Below, in pieces: positions 6,672 through 19,585 of a stretch of 27,378 nt of DNA. Position 1 is the first letter of the stretch, and the number at the start of each line of letters is the position of its first letter. The notes below the pieces were generated by a model that was not told the DNA's origin, did no database searches, and was given only the letters and a program-made list of their open reading frames with translations. The stretch is from Erythrobacter sp. CCH5-A1 (lineage in GTDB: Bacteria; Pseudomonadota; Alphaproteobacteria; Sphingomonadales; Sphingomonadaceae), in NCBI RefSeq assembly GCF_001557115.1, contig NZ_LSKQ01000194.1, forward strand, positions 1-27,378, in the 5' to 3' direction. Made by a program: the position numbers and the translations under genes.

Positions 6672-8344
6672 GTCTATCGGTGAGCCGCCTTAGGCGAACT
6701 GCCAGCGCGGCTGCAAGCGGGGCTGCGGGGGCCGGCGGCTGGACCTTCGCCGCGCTGGCGCTGGCGGCGCTGGTCGGCCTGCCGATCGCGGCAGTCGCCG
6801 CGTCGGCGGTGAGCGGCGGGGGCGAGTCGATCGCCGCACTCGCGGGCACGGTGCTGCCGACCTACATCGCCAACACCGCATTGCTGATGGCGCTGGCAGG
6901 CGGGATCGCGGCGGTCACCGGCACCGGCACGGCATGGCTGATCGCCGCGACCCGCTTTCCCGGCCGCCGCGTGCTGAGCTGGGCGCTGGTGCTGCCGCTC
7001 GCGCTCCCCGCCTATCTCGCTGCCTATATCTATGCGGGCCTGCTCGATTATGCCGGGCCGGTGCAGAGCGCCCTGCGCGAAGCCACCGGATGGAGCGCGG
7101 GCGACTACTGGTTCCCCGACATCCGATCGCTTGGCGGCGGGGCCTTCGTGCTCGGCTTCGTGCTCTATCCTTACGTCTATCTCCTTGCGCGCACGGCCTT
7201 CCTCACCCAGAGCCCCACCCAGTTCCGCGCCGCGCGCAGCCTCGGCGCAGGCCCTGCCCTTGCCTTCCGCCGCGTCGCCCTCCCCGCCGCGCGCCCTGCC
7301 ATCGCCGGGGGCCTCGCGCTGGTGCTGATGGAGGTGCTCGCCGATTTCGGTGTGGCCGAGTATTTCGCCATCCCCACCTTCTCGACCGGCATTTTCCGCA
7401 GCTGGCTGGCGATGGGGGACAAGCCCGCGGCGCTGAAGCTCGCCGCCGTCATGCTCCTGTTCGTCATCGCACTGGTGGCGTGGGAGGCACGCTCGCGGCG
7501 CGGGCGCAGCGACAGCCGTGACGGCCTCGCCGCGCGCGATACCGACGAGCCGCTGGTCCACCTCTCGCCCGCGGGCAAGGCGCTCGCCTTCGCGGCATGC
7601 TGCGCGCCCGTGCTGGCGGGCTTCGTGGTCCCGGCGGGCTACCTCGTCAGCCTCGCCTCGACCCCGACCGCGCAGGGCGCGGCTGGCGCGCTCGGGGAGT
7701 ACCTCGGCGGGAGCCTGTCACTGGGCGTGGCGGCGGCCGCACTGTGCGTGGGCGCCGCGCTGGTGCTGGCCTTCGCCCGCGCGCGCTCGGCCTCGCGGGT
7801 GACGGAGGGCGCGATCCGGCTGGCGACGCTGGGCTATGCCCTGCCGGGCGCCTTGCTCGCGGTCGGCCTGCTTGCGCCGCTCGGCACCCTCGACATCGCG
7901 CTGACACGGCTGGCCCGCGACAGCCTGGGCTGGCAGGGCGGCCTGCTGCTGACAGGGACGAGCGCGGTGCTGGTCTATGCGCTGGGGGTGCGGTTCATGA
8001 CCGTCGCCTACAACACCGTAAGCGGGGGGCTCGCGCGCATTCCCCCGGGGCTCGACGCCGCCGCACGCAGCCTCGGCGCGGGGCCATCGCGGGTGCTGGC
8101 GCGGATCTATGCCCCGCTGCTCGCCCCGAGCCTTGCGGGTGCCGCGGCGCTGGTGTTCATCGACACCCTGCGCGAGCTCCCGGCGACGTTGATCCTGCGC
8201 CCCTTCAATCTCGAAACCCTCGCCACCCGCACCTATCGCCTCGCGGGCGACGAGCGGCTGGTCGAGGCGGCGATCCCGGCGCTGATCCTGCTGGCGGCTG
8301 GACTTCTGCCGGTGCTGGCGTTGAACCGTTTAGGGAAGCGCTAA
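6656..8344 (+). CDS. fbpB: Ferric iron ABC transporter, permease
   Basis: A 562-residue inner-membrane permease with the duplicated layout of FbpB/SfuB proteins: two sets of about six helices, each carrying an EAA-type cytoplasmic loop (AARSLGAGPALAFRRVALPAARPAIAGG near 190-215 and AARSLGAGPSRVLARIYAPLLAPSLAG near 465-490). The ATG at 6656 has GAGG five bases upstream. It is divergent from fbpC with no intergenic space, although the two products should form one transporter with FbpA. Its length is within the usual range. Confidence 0.92.
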   Translation: MALSASLSVSRLRRTASAAASGAAGAGGWTFAALALAALVGLPIAAVAASAVSGGGESIAALAGTVLPTYIANTALLMALAGGIAAVTGTGTAWLIAATRFPGRRVLSWALVLPLALPAYLAAYIYAGLLDYAGPVQSALREATGWSAGDYWFPDIRSLGGGAFVLGFVLYPYVYLLARTAFLTQSPTQFRAARSLGAGPALAFRRVALPAARPAIAGGLALVLMEVLADFGVAEYFAIPTFSTGIFRSWLAMGDKPAALKLAAVMLLFVIALVAWEARSRRGRSDSRDGLAARDTDEPLVHLSPAGKALAFAACCAPVLAGFVVPAGYLVSLASTPTAQGAAGALGEYLGGSLSLGVAAAALCVGAALVLAFARARSASRVTEGAIRLATLGYALPGALLAVGLLAPLGTLDIALTRLARDSLGWQGGLLLTGTSAVLVYALGVRFMTVAYNTVSGGLARIPPGLDAAARSLGAGPSRVLARIYAPLLAPSLAGAAALVFIDTLRELPATLILRPFNLETLATRTYRLAGDERLVEAAIPALILLAAGLLPVLALNRLGKR

Positions 8345-8348
8345 GACC

Positions 8349-8456
8349 CTCGTCATTGCGAGCGGCGCAGCCGCGCGGGAATCCATGGCCCGCCCTTGCG
8401 GCCAGCGAATGGGCAATGGATGGCCACGGGGCCTGCGGCCCCTCGCCATGACGAGG
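8349..8456. repeat. Intergenic palindromic element C
   Basis: Between fbpB and bchI the ends CTCGTCATTGCGAG (from about 8349) and CTCGCCATGACGAGG (to 8456) are near complements, with further pairing inside (GGGAATCCATGGCCC against a TGGATGGCC-containing arm). It resembles the CGTCATTGCGAGCG-type dispersed palindromes of alphaproteobacteria. It may end fbpB transcription ahead of the bch operon. Confidence 0.55.
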
Positions 8457-8466
8457 CAAAGGCAAT

Positions 8467-8484
8467 GTGTAACGCCAGCCTGTC
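8467..8484. promoter_or_regulatory. Possible PpsR/CrtJ half-conserved site upstream of bchI
   Basis: TGTAACGCCAGCCTGTCA has the TGT-N12-xCA spacing of PpsR/CrtJ operators (consensus TGT-N12-ACA) with one mismatch in the right half. It is about 45 bases upstream of bchI, where a PGC promoter would be expected. With one imperfect half this is only suggestive. Confidence 0.25.
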
Positions 8485-8530
8485 ACTTCTGCTTGTCCAA
8501 AGCCGCCCGAACGTTCACAAGGTGCGGCAC

Positions 8531-9532
8531 ATGGCACGCTTCCCCTTCTCCGCGATCGTCGGTCAGGACGAGATGAAACAGGCGCTGCTGATCGCGGCGG
8601 TCGATCCGAGCATCGGCGGCGTCATGGTCTTCGGCGACCGCGGCACCGGCAAGAGCACCGCCGCGCGCGCGCTCGCCGGACTGCTGCCGCCGATCATGGC
8701 CGCCGAGGGCTGCCCCTATGGTGCCTCGAAGGAGGATCAGGCGCGCTACCCTGACGTGTGCGGACAGGGCAAGCTGGTCAAGCGCCCCGTGCCCTTCGTC
8801 GACATGCCTTTGGGCGCGACCGAGGACCGGGTGATCGGCTCGCTCGACCTCGAACGCGCGCTGCGTAGCGGCGAGAAGGCGTTCGAGCCCGGGCTGCTCG
8901 CCAAGGCCCACCGCGGGTTCCTCTATATCGACGAGATCAACCTGCTCGAGGATCACCTCGTCGACCTGCTGCTCGATGTCGCAGCCTCGGGCGAGAACGT
9001 GGTCGAGCGCGAGGGGTTGTCGGTACGCCACCCCGCCAAGTTCGTGTTGATCGGCAGCGGCAACCCCGAGGAAGGCGAGCTGCGCCCGCAGCTGCTCGAC
9101 CGTTTCGGGCTCTCGGTCGAGGTGCGCACCCCCAAGGACATCGAGACCCGGATCGCGATCATGAAGCTGGTCGCCGCAAACGAGGCCGACCCGGAAGGCT
9201 TCGCCGCGCGCTGGGCGGAAGCCGACGAGACCATCCTCAAGCAGGTCGCCAAGGGCAAGGCGCGCCTGCCCAAGCTGTTGCCGGGCGAGGAGGTGCTGCG
9301 CGACGCCGCCGAGCTGTGCCTTGCCGTCGGCGCAGATGGCCTGCGCGGAGAGCTCACCCTGATGCGCGCCGCCCGCGCGCTGGCCGCGCTCGAGGGGGCC
9401 AAGAAGGTCACGCGCAAGCACCTCGTCGCCATCGCGCCCTCGGCCCTCAGGCACCGGCTCAGGCGCGACGTGCTCGACGAGACCGGCTCCACCACGCGCA
9501 TCACCCGGGCGATCGCCGAGCTGTTCGGATGA
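8531..9532 (+). CDS. bchI: Magnesium chelatase subunit I (AAA+ ATPase)
   Basis: A 333-residue AAA+ ATPase that powers Mg2+ insertion into protoporphyrin IX together with BchD and BchH. Walker A GDRGTGKST is at residues 35-43. The BchI signature region (YPDVCGQGKLVKRPVPFVDMPLGATEDRVIGSLD), Walker B LYIDEINLLEDHLVD and the sensor region IGSGNPEEGELRPQLLDRFGLSVEV are all present. The ATG at 8531 matches the family N-terminus (FPFSAIVGQDEMKQAL); 45 upstream codons in frame lack similarity and cover the regulatory region. Its TGA overlaps the bchD ATG by four bases, showing translational coupling in the bchIDO operon. Confidence 0.97.
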   Translation: MARFPFSAIVGQDEMKQALLIAAVDPSIGGVMVFGDRGTGKSTAARALAGLLPPIMAAEGCPYGASKEDQARYPDVCGQGKLVKRPVPFVDMPLGATEDRVIGSLDLERALRSGEKAFEPGLLAKAHRGFLYIDEINLLEDHLVDLLLDVAASGENVVEREGLSVRHPAKFVLIGSGNPEEGELRPQLLDRFGLSVEVRTPKDIETRIAIMKLVAANEADPEGFAARWAEADETILKQVAKGKARLPKLLPGEEVLRDAAELCLAVGADGLRGELTLMRAARALAALEGAKKVTRKHLVAIAPSALRHRLRRDVLDETGSTTRITRAIAELFG

Positions 9533-11235
9533 CGCCGCCCCCCGCCGCTGCCGCCGATCCGCTGGACGACGCGGTGCTGGCGGCGCGGCTGTTCCTCTTT
9601 GCGCCTGCCATCTTCAAGGGCCTGACCCTGCGCGGGAGCAGCCCGGCGCGCGAGGCGCTGGTCTTGGCGCTGACCGAGGCCATGCCGCTGCGCCGCCTGC
9701 CAGGCCATGTCGACGACGAGCGGCTGCTGGGCGGGATCGACCTTGCGGCGAGCCTCTCGGCAGGCAGGCCGGTGCGCCAGACCGGGCTGATCGAGGAGGC
9801 GCAAGGCGGCGCGCTGATCGCGGGCATGGCCGAGCGCATGGACGCCAGCATCGCGGGGCGGCTGGCGCAGGCGCTGGATGAAGGCGGCACCGCTCTGGTG
9901 CTGCTCGACGATGCCGCCGAGCCCGAGGAAGCCCCACCCGCGAGCCTCACCGAAAGGCTCGCCTTTCTGTGCGACCTTTCCTCTTCTCGCCGCTGGCAGG
10001 GGGTGGAACTGGCCCCGCCCGCAGGCAGGCTGGCCGATGTCGCCCCCCTTGCCGAGGATGATCTGCATGCGCTCGCCGCGACCGCCGAGTCGCTCGGGGT
10101 GGAGAGCCTGCGCGCGCTGATCCACGCTGCCGAAGCCGCCCGCAGCCTCGCGGCGCTCTCGGGACGCACCGAGGCCGGGAAGGCTGATCTTGCAGGCGCG
10201 GTGCGACTGGTGCTCGCCCCGCGCGCGACCCGTCTGCCGCCGCAGGACGCGGAAGCACCGCCCCCCGAGGAACCGCCCCCGCCTGACAACCAGCAGGACG
10301 ACCAGTCCGACAGCGACCGCCAGCAGCCCGAGCCCGACCTCTCGGAAATACTCGTCGAGGCGGCCAGGGCGTCGATCCCAGCGGGGCTGCTCGAACAGCT
10401 CGCGCAAGGCAAGGCCCCGCGCCGCACGCAGTCGAGCGGCACCGGGCAGAAACGCAAGGCGGCGACCCGCGGCAAGCCGCTGGGCGCGCGTCCCGGGATG
10501 CCGCGCGGGGGGCACAAGCTGGCGCTGATCGATTCCCTGCGCGCCGCCGTCCCGTGGCAGGCGGTGCGGCGCAGGGAACTTGGGGGCGAGAACGGCGCGG
10601 ACTCCGATGCGCCGATCATCATGCGCAAGGAAGACCTTCGCGTCCGCCGCTTCGAGGAGCGCGCGGCGCGGGTCACTATCTTTGCGGTCGACGCCAGCGG
10701 CTCGGCGGCGGCAGCGCGGCTCGCCGAGGCCAAGGGCGCGGTCGAGCTGATGCTGGCGCAGGCCTATGTCACTCGCTCGGAAGTCGCGCTGGTAGCATTT
10801 CGCGGCACCTCGGCCGAGCTGCTGCTCCCCCCCACCCGTTCGCTCACCCGCGCGCGCCGGACGCTCGCCGAGCTGCCCGGCGGCGGGGGGACGCCTCTGG
10901 CGATGGGCCTCAACGCCGCGCGCGAGGTGGCCGAGAGCGTGGTCGCCAAGGGCCGCAGCGCCGCGCTGGTCATCCTCACCGATGGCCGCGCCAATATCGC
11001 CGCCGACGGCTCCCCGGGCCGCCCGCAGGCCGCCAAGGATGCCGAGGCGGCAGCACGCGCAATTGCCGCGCGACAAATCGACAGCCTCGTGGTCGACATC
11101 TCCGCCCGCCCCGGACCCGAGGGCGCGGCCCTCGCTGCCGCCCTGGGCGGCCGCTTCCTCGCCCTGCCCCGCGCCGACGCGCGGATGCTCAAGCAGGCGA
11201 TCGACGCCGTGCAGCCGCTCGGCAAAGCGGCATGA
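9529..11235 (+). CDS. bchD: Magnesium chelatase subunit D
   Basis: A 568-residue Mg-chelatase D subunit, the expected length. It has an N-terminal AAA+-like domain with no functional Walker A, a proline- and acid-rich linker (EAPPPEEPPPPDNQQDDQ, about residues 240-270), and a C-terminal integrin-I/von Willebrand A domain. The MIDAS motif DASGS is at 388-392 with later metal-site elements (GGGTPLAMGL, LTDGRANI). BchD is the scaffold that couples BchI ATP hydrolysis to BchH. Start and stop both lie in ATGA overlaps with bchI and bchO, which fixes the start. Confidence 0.97.
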   Translation: MTPPPAAAADPLDDAVLAARLFLFAPAIFKGLTLRGSSPAREALVLALTEAMPLRRLPGHVDDERLLGGIDLAASLSAGRPVRQTGLIEEAQGGALIAGMAERMDASIAGRLAQALDEGGTALVLLDDAAEPEEAPPASLTERLAFLCDLSSSRRWQGVELAPPAGRLADVAPLAEDDLHALAATAESLGVESLRALIHAAEAARSLAALSGRTEAGKADLAGAVRLVLAPRATRLPPQDAEAPPPEEPPPPDNQQDDQSDSDRQQPEPDLSEILVEAARASIPAGLLEQLAQGKAPRRTQSSGTGQKRKAATRGKPLGARPGMPRGGHKLALIDSLRAAVPWQAVRRRELGGENGADSDAPIIMRKEDLRVRRFEERAARVTIFAVDASGSAAAARLAEAKGAVELMLAQAYVTRSEVALVAFRGTSAELLLPPTRSLTRARRTLAELPGGGGTPLAMGLNAAREVAESVVAKGRSAALVILTDGRANIAADGSPGRPQAAKDAEAAARAIAARQIDSLVVDISARPGPEGAALAAALGGRFLALPRADARMLKQAIDAVQPLGKAA

Positions 11236-12122
11236 GCGCGCTCGACTGGCAGCGCGAGGGCCTGATCTGGCCGCACCGCGAGGCGAGTACCTTCATCCGC
11301 ACCGGCGCGGCGCGCTGGCATGTGCAGCGCATGGGATCCGGCCCGCCCCTGCTGCTCCTCCACGGGACCGGCGCTTCGGTCCATTCGTGGCGCGGGCTCA
11401 TGCCGCTTCTGGCACAGCGTCATGACGTCATCGCGGTGGACCTCCCCCGCCACGCCTTCACCACCGGACACGATGCCTATGCGATGAGCCTGCCCGCCAT
11501 GGCGCGCGAGGTGACGCGGCTGATGGAGGCGCTCGCGGTCACGCCCGTCGCCATCATCGGGCACTCGGCGGGCGCAGCGATCGCGCTGCAACTGGCGCTC
11601 GACCACGCCTACCGAGGCCCCATCGTCGGCCTCTCCGCCGCCCTGCGCCCCTTCCCCGGCGCCTTCGCGCAAATCTTCCCTGCGATCGCCAAGACGCTGT
11701 TCGTCAATCCGCTGGTGCCGCGCATCTTCACCGGCAGCATCGACCTTGTCGGAGGGGCGGAGAGGTTCCTGTGGCGCTCGACCCACTCGCGCATCGATGC
11801 GGCGGGGCTGGCCTGTTACGCCCGGCTGCTGAAGCACCCCGGCCACGCGGGCGGGGCGCTCGCCATGATGGCGAACTGGGACCTGCCCGCCCTGCGCGAA
11901 CAGATGGACGCGGTGCGCAATCCGGTGCTGCTGCTCCACGGCGCGAACGACCCCGCGATCCCGCCCGACTGGGCGCGCGATGCCGCAAGCTGGCTGCCCG
12001 ACGCGCGGCTGGAACTTCTCCCCCGCCTCGGCCATTTGGCCCACGAGGAAGCCCCGCAAGACATCGCCGCGCACATCGCGGCGTTTCTCGCGGCAGCAGA
12101 AGCGGGAGAGGCACGGCGATGA
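11232..12122 (+). CDS. bchO: BchO, alpha/beta-hydrolase of the Mg-chelatase operon
   Basis: A 296-residue alpha/beta-hydrolase in the standard bchI-bchD-bchO order. The oxyanion/HG region LLLHGTGASVHSW, the nucleophile elbow GHSAG with Ser112, the acid region LLLHGANDPAIPP and a catalytic His in RLGHLAHEEAP are visible. BchO is a conserved PGC protein linked to the Mg-chelatase step; its biochemical reaction is not established. The ATG overlaps the bchD stop by four bases and its own TGA overlaps the next ATG in the same way. Confidence 0.95.
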   Translation: MSALDWQREGLIWPHREASTFIRTGAARWHVQRMGSGPPLLLLHGTGASVHSWRGLMPLLAQRHDVIAVDLPRHAFTTGHDAYAMSLPAMAREVTRLMEALAVTPVAIIGHSAGAAIALQLALDHAYRGPIVGLSAALRPFPGAFAQIFPAIAKTLFVNPLVPRIFTGSIDLVGGAERFLWRSTHSRIDAAGLACYARLLKHPGHAGGALAMMANWDLPALREQMDAVRNPVLLLHGANDPAIPPDWARDAASWLPDARLELLPRLGHLAHEEAPQDIAAHIAAFLAAAEAGEARR

Positions 12123-12277
12123 ACTTCGGCTGGATCGAGATCGGGCTGTTCTATGGCGTCGCAGTCGCCTTCGGGCTGTGGCAATACATCGCCATGGACC
12201 GGAAGCTCAAGCAGACCCGCGCCGAGCGGGAGGCGCGCGAGGCTGCCGAGCGCGAGGGGCCGCAGGCACCCGAGTAA
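12119..12277 (+). CDS. 52-residue single-pass membrane protein
   Basis: The ATG at 12119 overlaps the bchO stop (ATGA), so this small frame should be translationally coupled to bchO. Residues 4-24 ([21 protein letters not shown]) form one hydrophobic helix. The rest is a highly charged, helical cytoplasmic tail ([20 protein letters not shown]). I do not recognise a named family. Position and coupling suggest a role linked to the Mg-chelatase/BchO step at the membrane, for example a small anchor or accessory subunit; this is inference. Confidence 0.7.
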   Translation: MNFGWIEIGLFYGVAVAFGLWQYIAMDRKLKQTRAEREAREAAEREGPQAPE

Positions 12278-12311
12278 AGACAGACCCGCAATCGCCCGAT
12301 ATGAGCGCGCG

Positions 12312-12860
12312 ATGGCCCGGCTGCTCCTGTTCAACAAACCCTTCGGCGTGCTCTCGCAATTCACCGACACCCGCTCGCCCACGACGCGCGCGACCCTCAG
12401 CGACTTCATTGCGGCGAAGGGCGTCTACCCCGCCGGGCGGCTCGACCGCGACAGCGAGGGGCTGCTGCTCTTGACCGACGACGGGCGGCTCCAGGCGCGC
12501 ATCGCCGACCCCCGCTTCAAGCTGCCCAAGACCTACCTCGTGCAGGTCGAGGGCGATCCCGACGAGGCGTCGCTCGAACCGCTGCGCAGGGGCGTGCGGC
12601 TGAACGACGGCATGACCCTCCCCGCAGAGGCCGCCCGCATTGCCCCGCCCGACCTGTGGGAGCGCGATCCGCCGATCCGGGTGCGCAAGTCCGTCCCCGA
12701 TTGCTGGCTCTCGCTCACCATCCGCGAGGGCCGCAACCGGCAGGTGCGGCGGATGACCGCGGCGGTGGGCCTGCCCACCTTGCGGCTGGTGCGCTGGCGG
12801 GTGGGCGACTGGACGCTCGAGGGGCTGGCCCCAGGCGAGGTCAGGGAGGTCGCCGCATGA
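12312..12860 (+). CDS. RluE-type 23S rRNA pseudouridine synthase
   Basis: A 182-residue RsuA/RluB/E/F-family pseudouridine synthase without an N-terminal S4 domain, as in RluE. The start [16 protein letters not shown], the catalytic Asp45 in [15 protein letters not shown], the [10 protein letters not shown] strand and the [10 protein letters not shown] motif are classic. RluE modifies U2457 of 23S rRNA in E. coli; the target here is inferred. The ATG at 12312 starts exactly at the family N-terminus. It follows the 52-aa gene by 34 bases, and its stop overlaps rlmJ by four bases. An rRNA modification gene inside a bacteriochlorophyll transcription unit is unexpected. Confidence 0.9.
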   Translation: MARLLLFNKPFGVLSQFTDTRSPTTRATLSDFIAAKGVYPAGRLDRDSEGLLLLTDDGRLQARIADPRFKLPKTYLVQVEGDPDEASLEPLRRGVRLNDGMTLPAEAARIAPPDLWERDPPIRVRKSVPDCWLSLTIREGRNRQVRRMTAAVGLPTLRLVRWRVGDWTLEGLAPGEVREVAA

Positions 12861-13687
12861 ACTACCGCCATGCCTTCCACGCCGGCAACAGCGCCGATGT
12901 CGTCAAGCACGCCCTGCTGATCGCGCTGATCCACGCGCTCCAGCTCAAGCCCTCCGCGCTTACCCTGATCGACACCCACGCGGGCTGCGGGCTCTATGAC
13001 CTCGCAGGCGACGAGGCCGGGCGCACCGGCGAGGCGGCGGGCGGCGTGCTGCGCGCCTTTGCCGATGCGCACCCGCTGCTGGACGACTACTGCGCCGCAG
13101 TGCGCGCCGTGAACGAAGCGCCCGAGCCCCGCCTCTACCCCGGCAGCCCCCGCATCCTCGCCGGGCTACTGCGCGAGCAGGACAGCCTGATCCTCAACGA
13201 GAAGCACCCCGAGGACGCGCGCTCCCTGCGCGAGGCGATGAAGGGCACTTCGGCCGCGATCCACACCCGCGACGCCTACGAGCTGTGGCTCGCCATGCTC
13301 CCCACCCGCACCCCGCGCGGGGTCGTGGTGGTCGACCCGCCCTACGAAGCGATCGACGAGCGCGCCCGCATCACCGCCACCCTCGCCGCCGCGCACCGCA
13401 AGTGGGCGCACGGGGTGACGGTGATCTGGTATCCGCTCAAGGAACGGCCCGCCCACGCGCTCTGGAAGGACAAGCTGCGGCGGCTCGGCATCCCCAAGTT
13501 CCTCAATGTCGAGCACTGGCTCTACGACGCCGACCAGCCGGGGATCTACAACGGCGCAGGCCTGTTCATCGTGAACCCGCCCTATGCCTTCACGCAAGAG
13601 CTGCCCCCGCTGCTCGAAGCCCTGCGCGCAAGCCTCGCGCCCGGGGGGCACCGGGGGACGCTGAAGGCGGAGTGGCTTGTGCCCTGA
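12857..13687 (+). CDS. rlmJ: 23S rRNA (adenine(2030)-N6)-methyltransferase
   Basis: A 276-residue RlmJ-family methyltransferase (DUF519). The N-terminus [19 protein letters not shown] is diagnostic. The SAM-binding segment is [15 protein letters not shown] and the catalytic amino-MTase motif DPPYE begins at Asp160. The family end motif [12 protein letters not shown] is present. It methylates A2030 of 23S rRNA in E. coli. The ATG overlaps the RluE-type stop, so the two rRNA-modifying enzymes should be co-translated. It is the last gene before a 75-base gap and the DUF1963/BchH frame. Confidence 0.95.
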   Translation: MNYRHAFHAGNSADVVKHALLIALIHALQLKPSALTLIDTHAGCGLYDLAGDEAGRTGEAAGGVLRAFADAHPLLDDYCAAVRAVNEAPEPRLYPGSPRILAGLLREQDSLILNEKHPEDARSLREAMKGTSAAIHTRDAYELWLAMLPTRTPRGVVVVDPPYEAIDERARITATLAAAHRKWAHGVTVIWYPLKERPAHALWKDKLRRLGIPKFLNVEHWLYDADQPGIYNGAGLFIVNPPYAFTQELPPLLEALRASLAPGGHRGTLKAEWLVP

Positions 13688-13740
13688 CACTGTAATCGCC
13701 TGCCTTTTCAGCCGATCTTAGGAGTTTTGCGGCAAGGCTC

Positions 13741-13762
13741 CGGGCCTCACGACGGAGGCCCG
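13741..13762 (+). promoter_or_regulatory. Hairpin enclosing the ribosome-binding site of the DUF1963::BchH frame
   Basis: Arms CGGGCCTC (13741-13748) and GAGGCCCG (13755-13762) pair perfectly over eight bases with a six-base loop, ending directly before the ATG at 13763. Most of the Shine-Dalgarno GGAGG (13754-13758) lies in the right arm. In RNA this would block initiation unless opened by ribosomes arriving from rlmJ, by a protein or by another RNA. Confidence 0.5.
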
Positions 13763-18880
<5,118 letters not shown>

Positions 18881-18881
<1 letters not shown>

Positions 18882-19585
18882 TGGCAACGCGCAACCCTTC
18901 CGAGTATGACGACCGCCGCGAGGCGCTGGCGACCTATTTCGACAGCACTGCGCGCCAGGCGTGGATCGACCTTACGTCCGACGCCAAGGTCTCCGGCATC
19001 CGCGCCACGGTGCGCGCCGGGCGCGATGCGATGCGCGGCCTCCTGATGGACTGGCTCCCGACCGACCTCAGACGCACCCGCCTGCTCGATGCCGGTTGCG
19101 GCACCGGATCGCTCGCGGTCGCGGCCGCCTGCCGGGGCGCGGAGGTCACCGGGATCGATGTCGCCGCCGGGCTCGTCGAGGTCGCGCGCGAGCGCACGCC
19201 TTCGTTCATCGGGCATGGGCGCATCCACTGGCTTGCCGGCGACATGCTCGACCCCTCGCTGGGCACCTTCGCCCATGTGGTGGCGATGGATTCGCTGATC
19301 CATTACGAACCCGAGGATCTGGTGGCTGCCCTCGCCAGACTGGCGCAGCGCACCACCGGCTCGATCCTGTTCACCTTTGCCCCGCGCACCACGCTGCTCG
19401 CCGCGATGCACACGGTCGGCAAGGCCTTCCCCAAATCCGACCGCAGCCCCGCGATCGTGCCGGTCGCCGAGGGCGAGCTGCGCGAACGCCTTGCGCGCCT
19501 CCAGGGCTGGAGCATCGGCCGCACGCAGCGCATTTCGAGCGGGTTCTACACCTCGCAGGCGCTCGAACTGGTGCGGCACGGATGA
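18881..19585 (+). CDS. bchM: Magnesium protoporphyrin IX methyltransferase
   Basis: A 234-residue SAM-dependent methyltransferase that esterifies the C13 propionate of Mg-protoporphyrin IX, the step before AcsF. The SAM motif is LLDAGCGTGSLAV (68-80), followed by GIDVAAGLVEVARER. The family segments FDSTARQAWIDLTSD and SSGFYTSQALELVR are present. The start is fixed by a TGATG overlap with bchL; its TGA lies in an ATGA overlap with lhaA. Confidence 0.95.

Noticed and set aside
8953..11076. Long minus-strand frame opposite bchI and bchD
   Set aside because: Low-complexity translation without a family signature, opposite two certain genes.
13688..13762. A promoter or intrinsic terminator after rlmJ
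   Set aside because: The hairpin ends at the ATG and is not followed by a T-run; I see no convincing -35/-10 pair, so I describe it as an initiation-region hairpin only.
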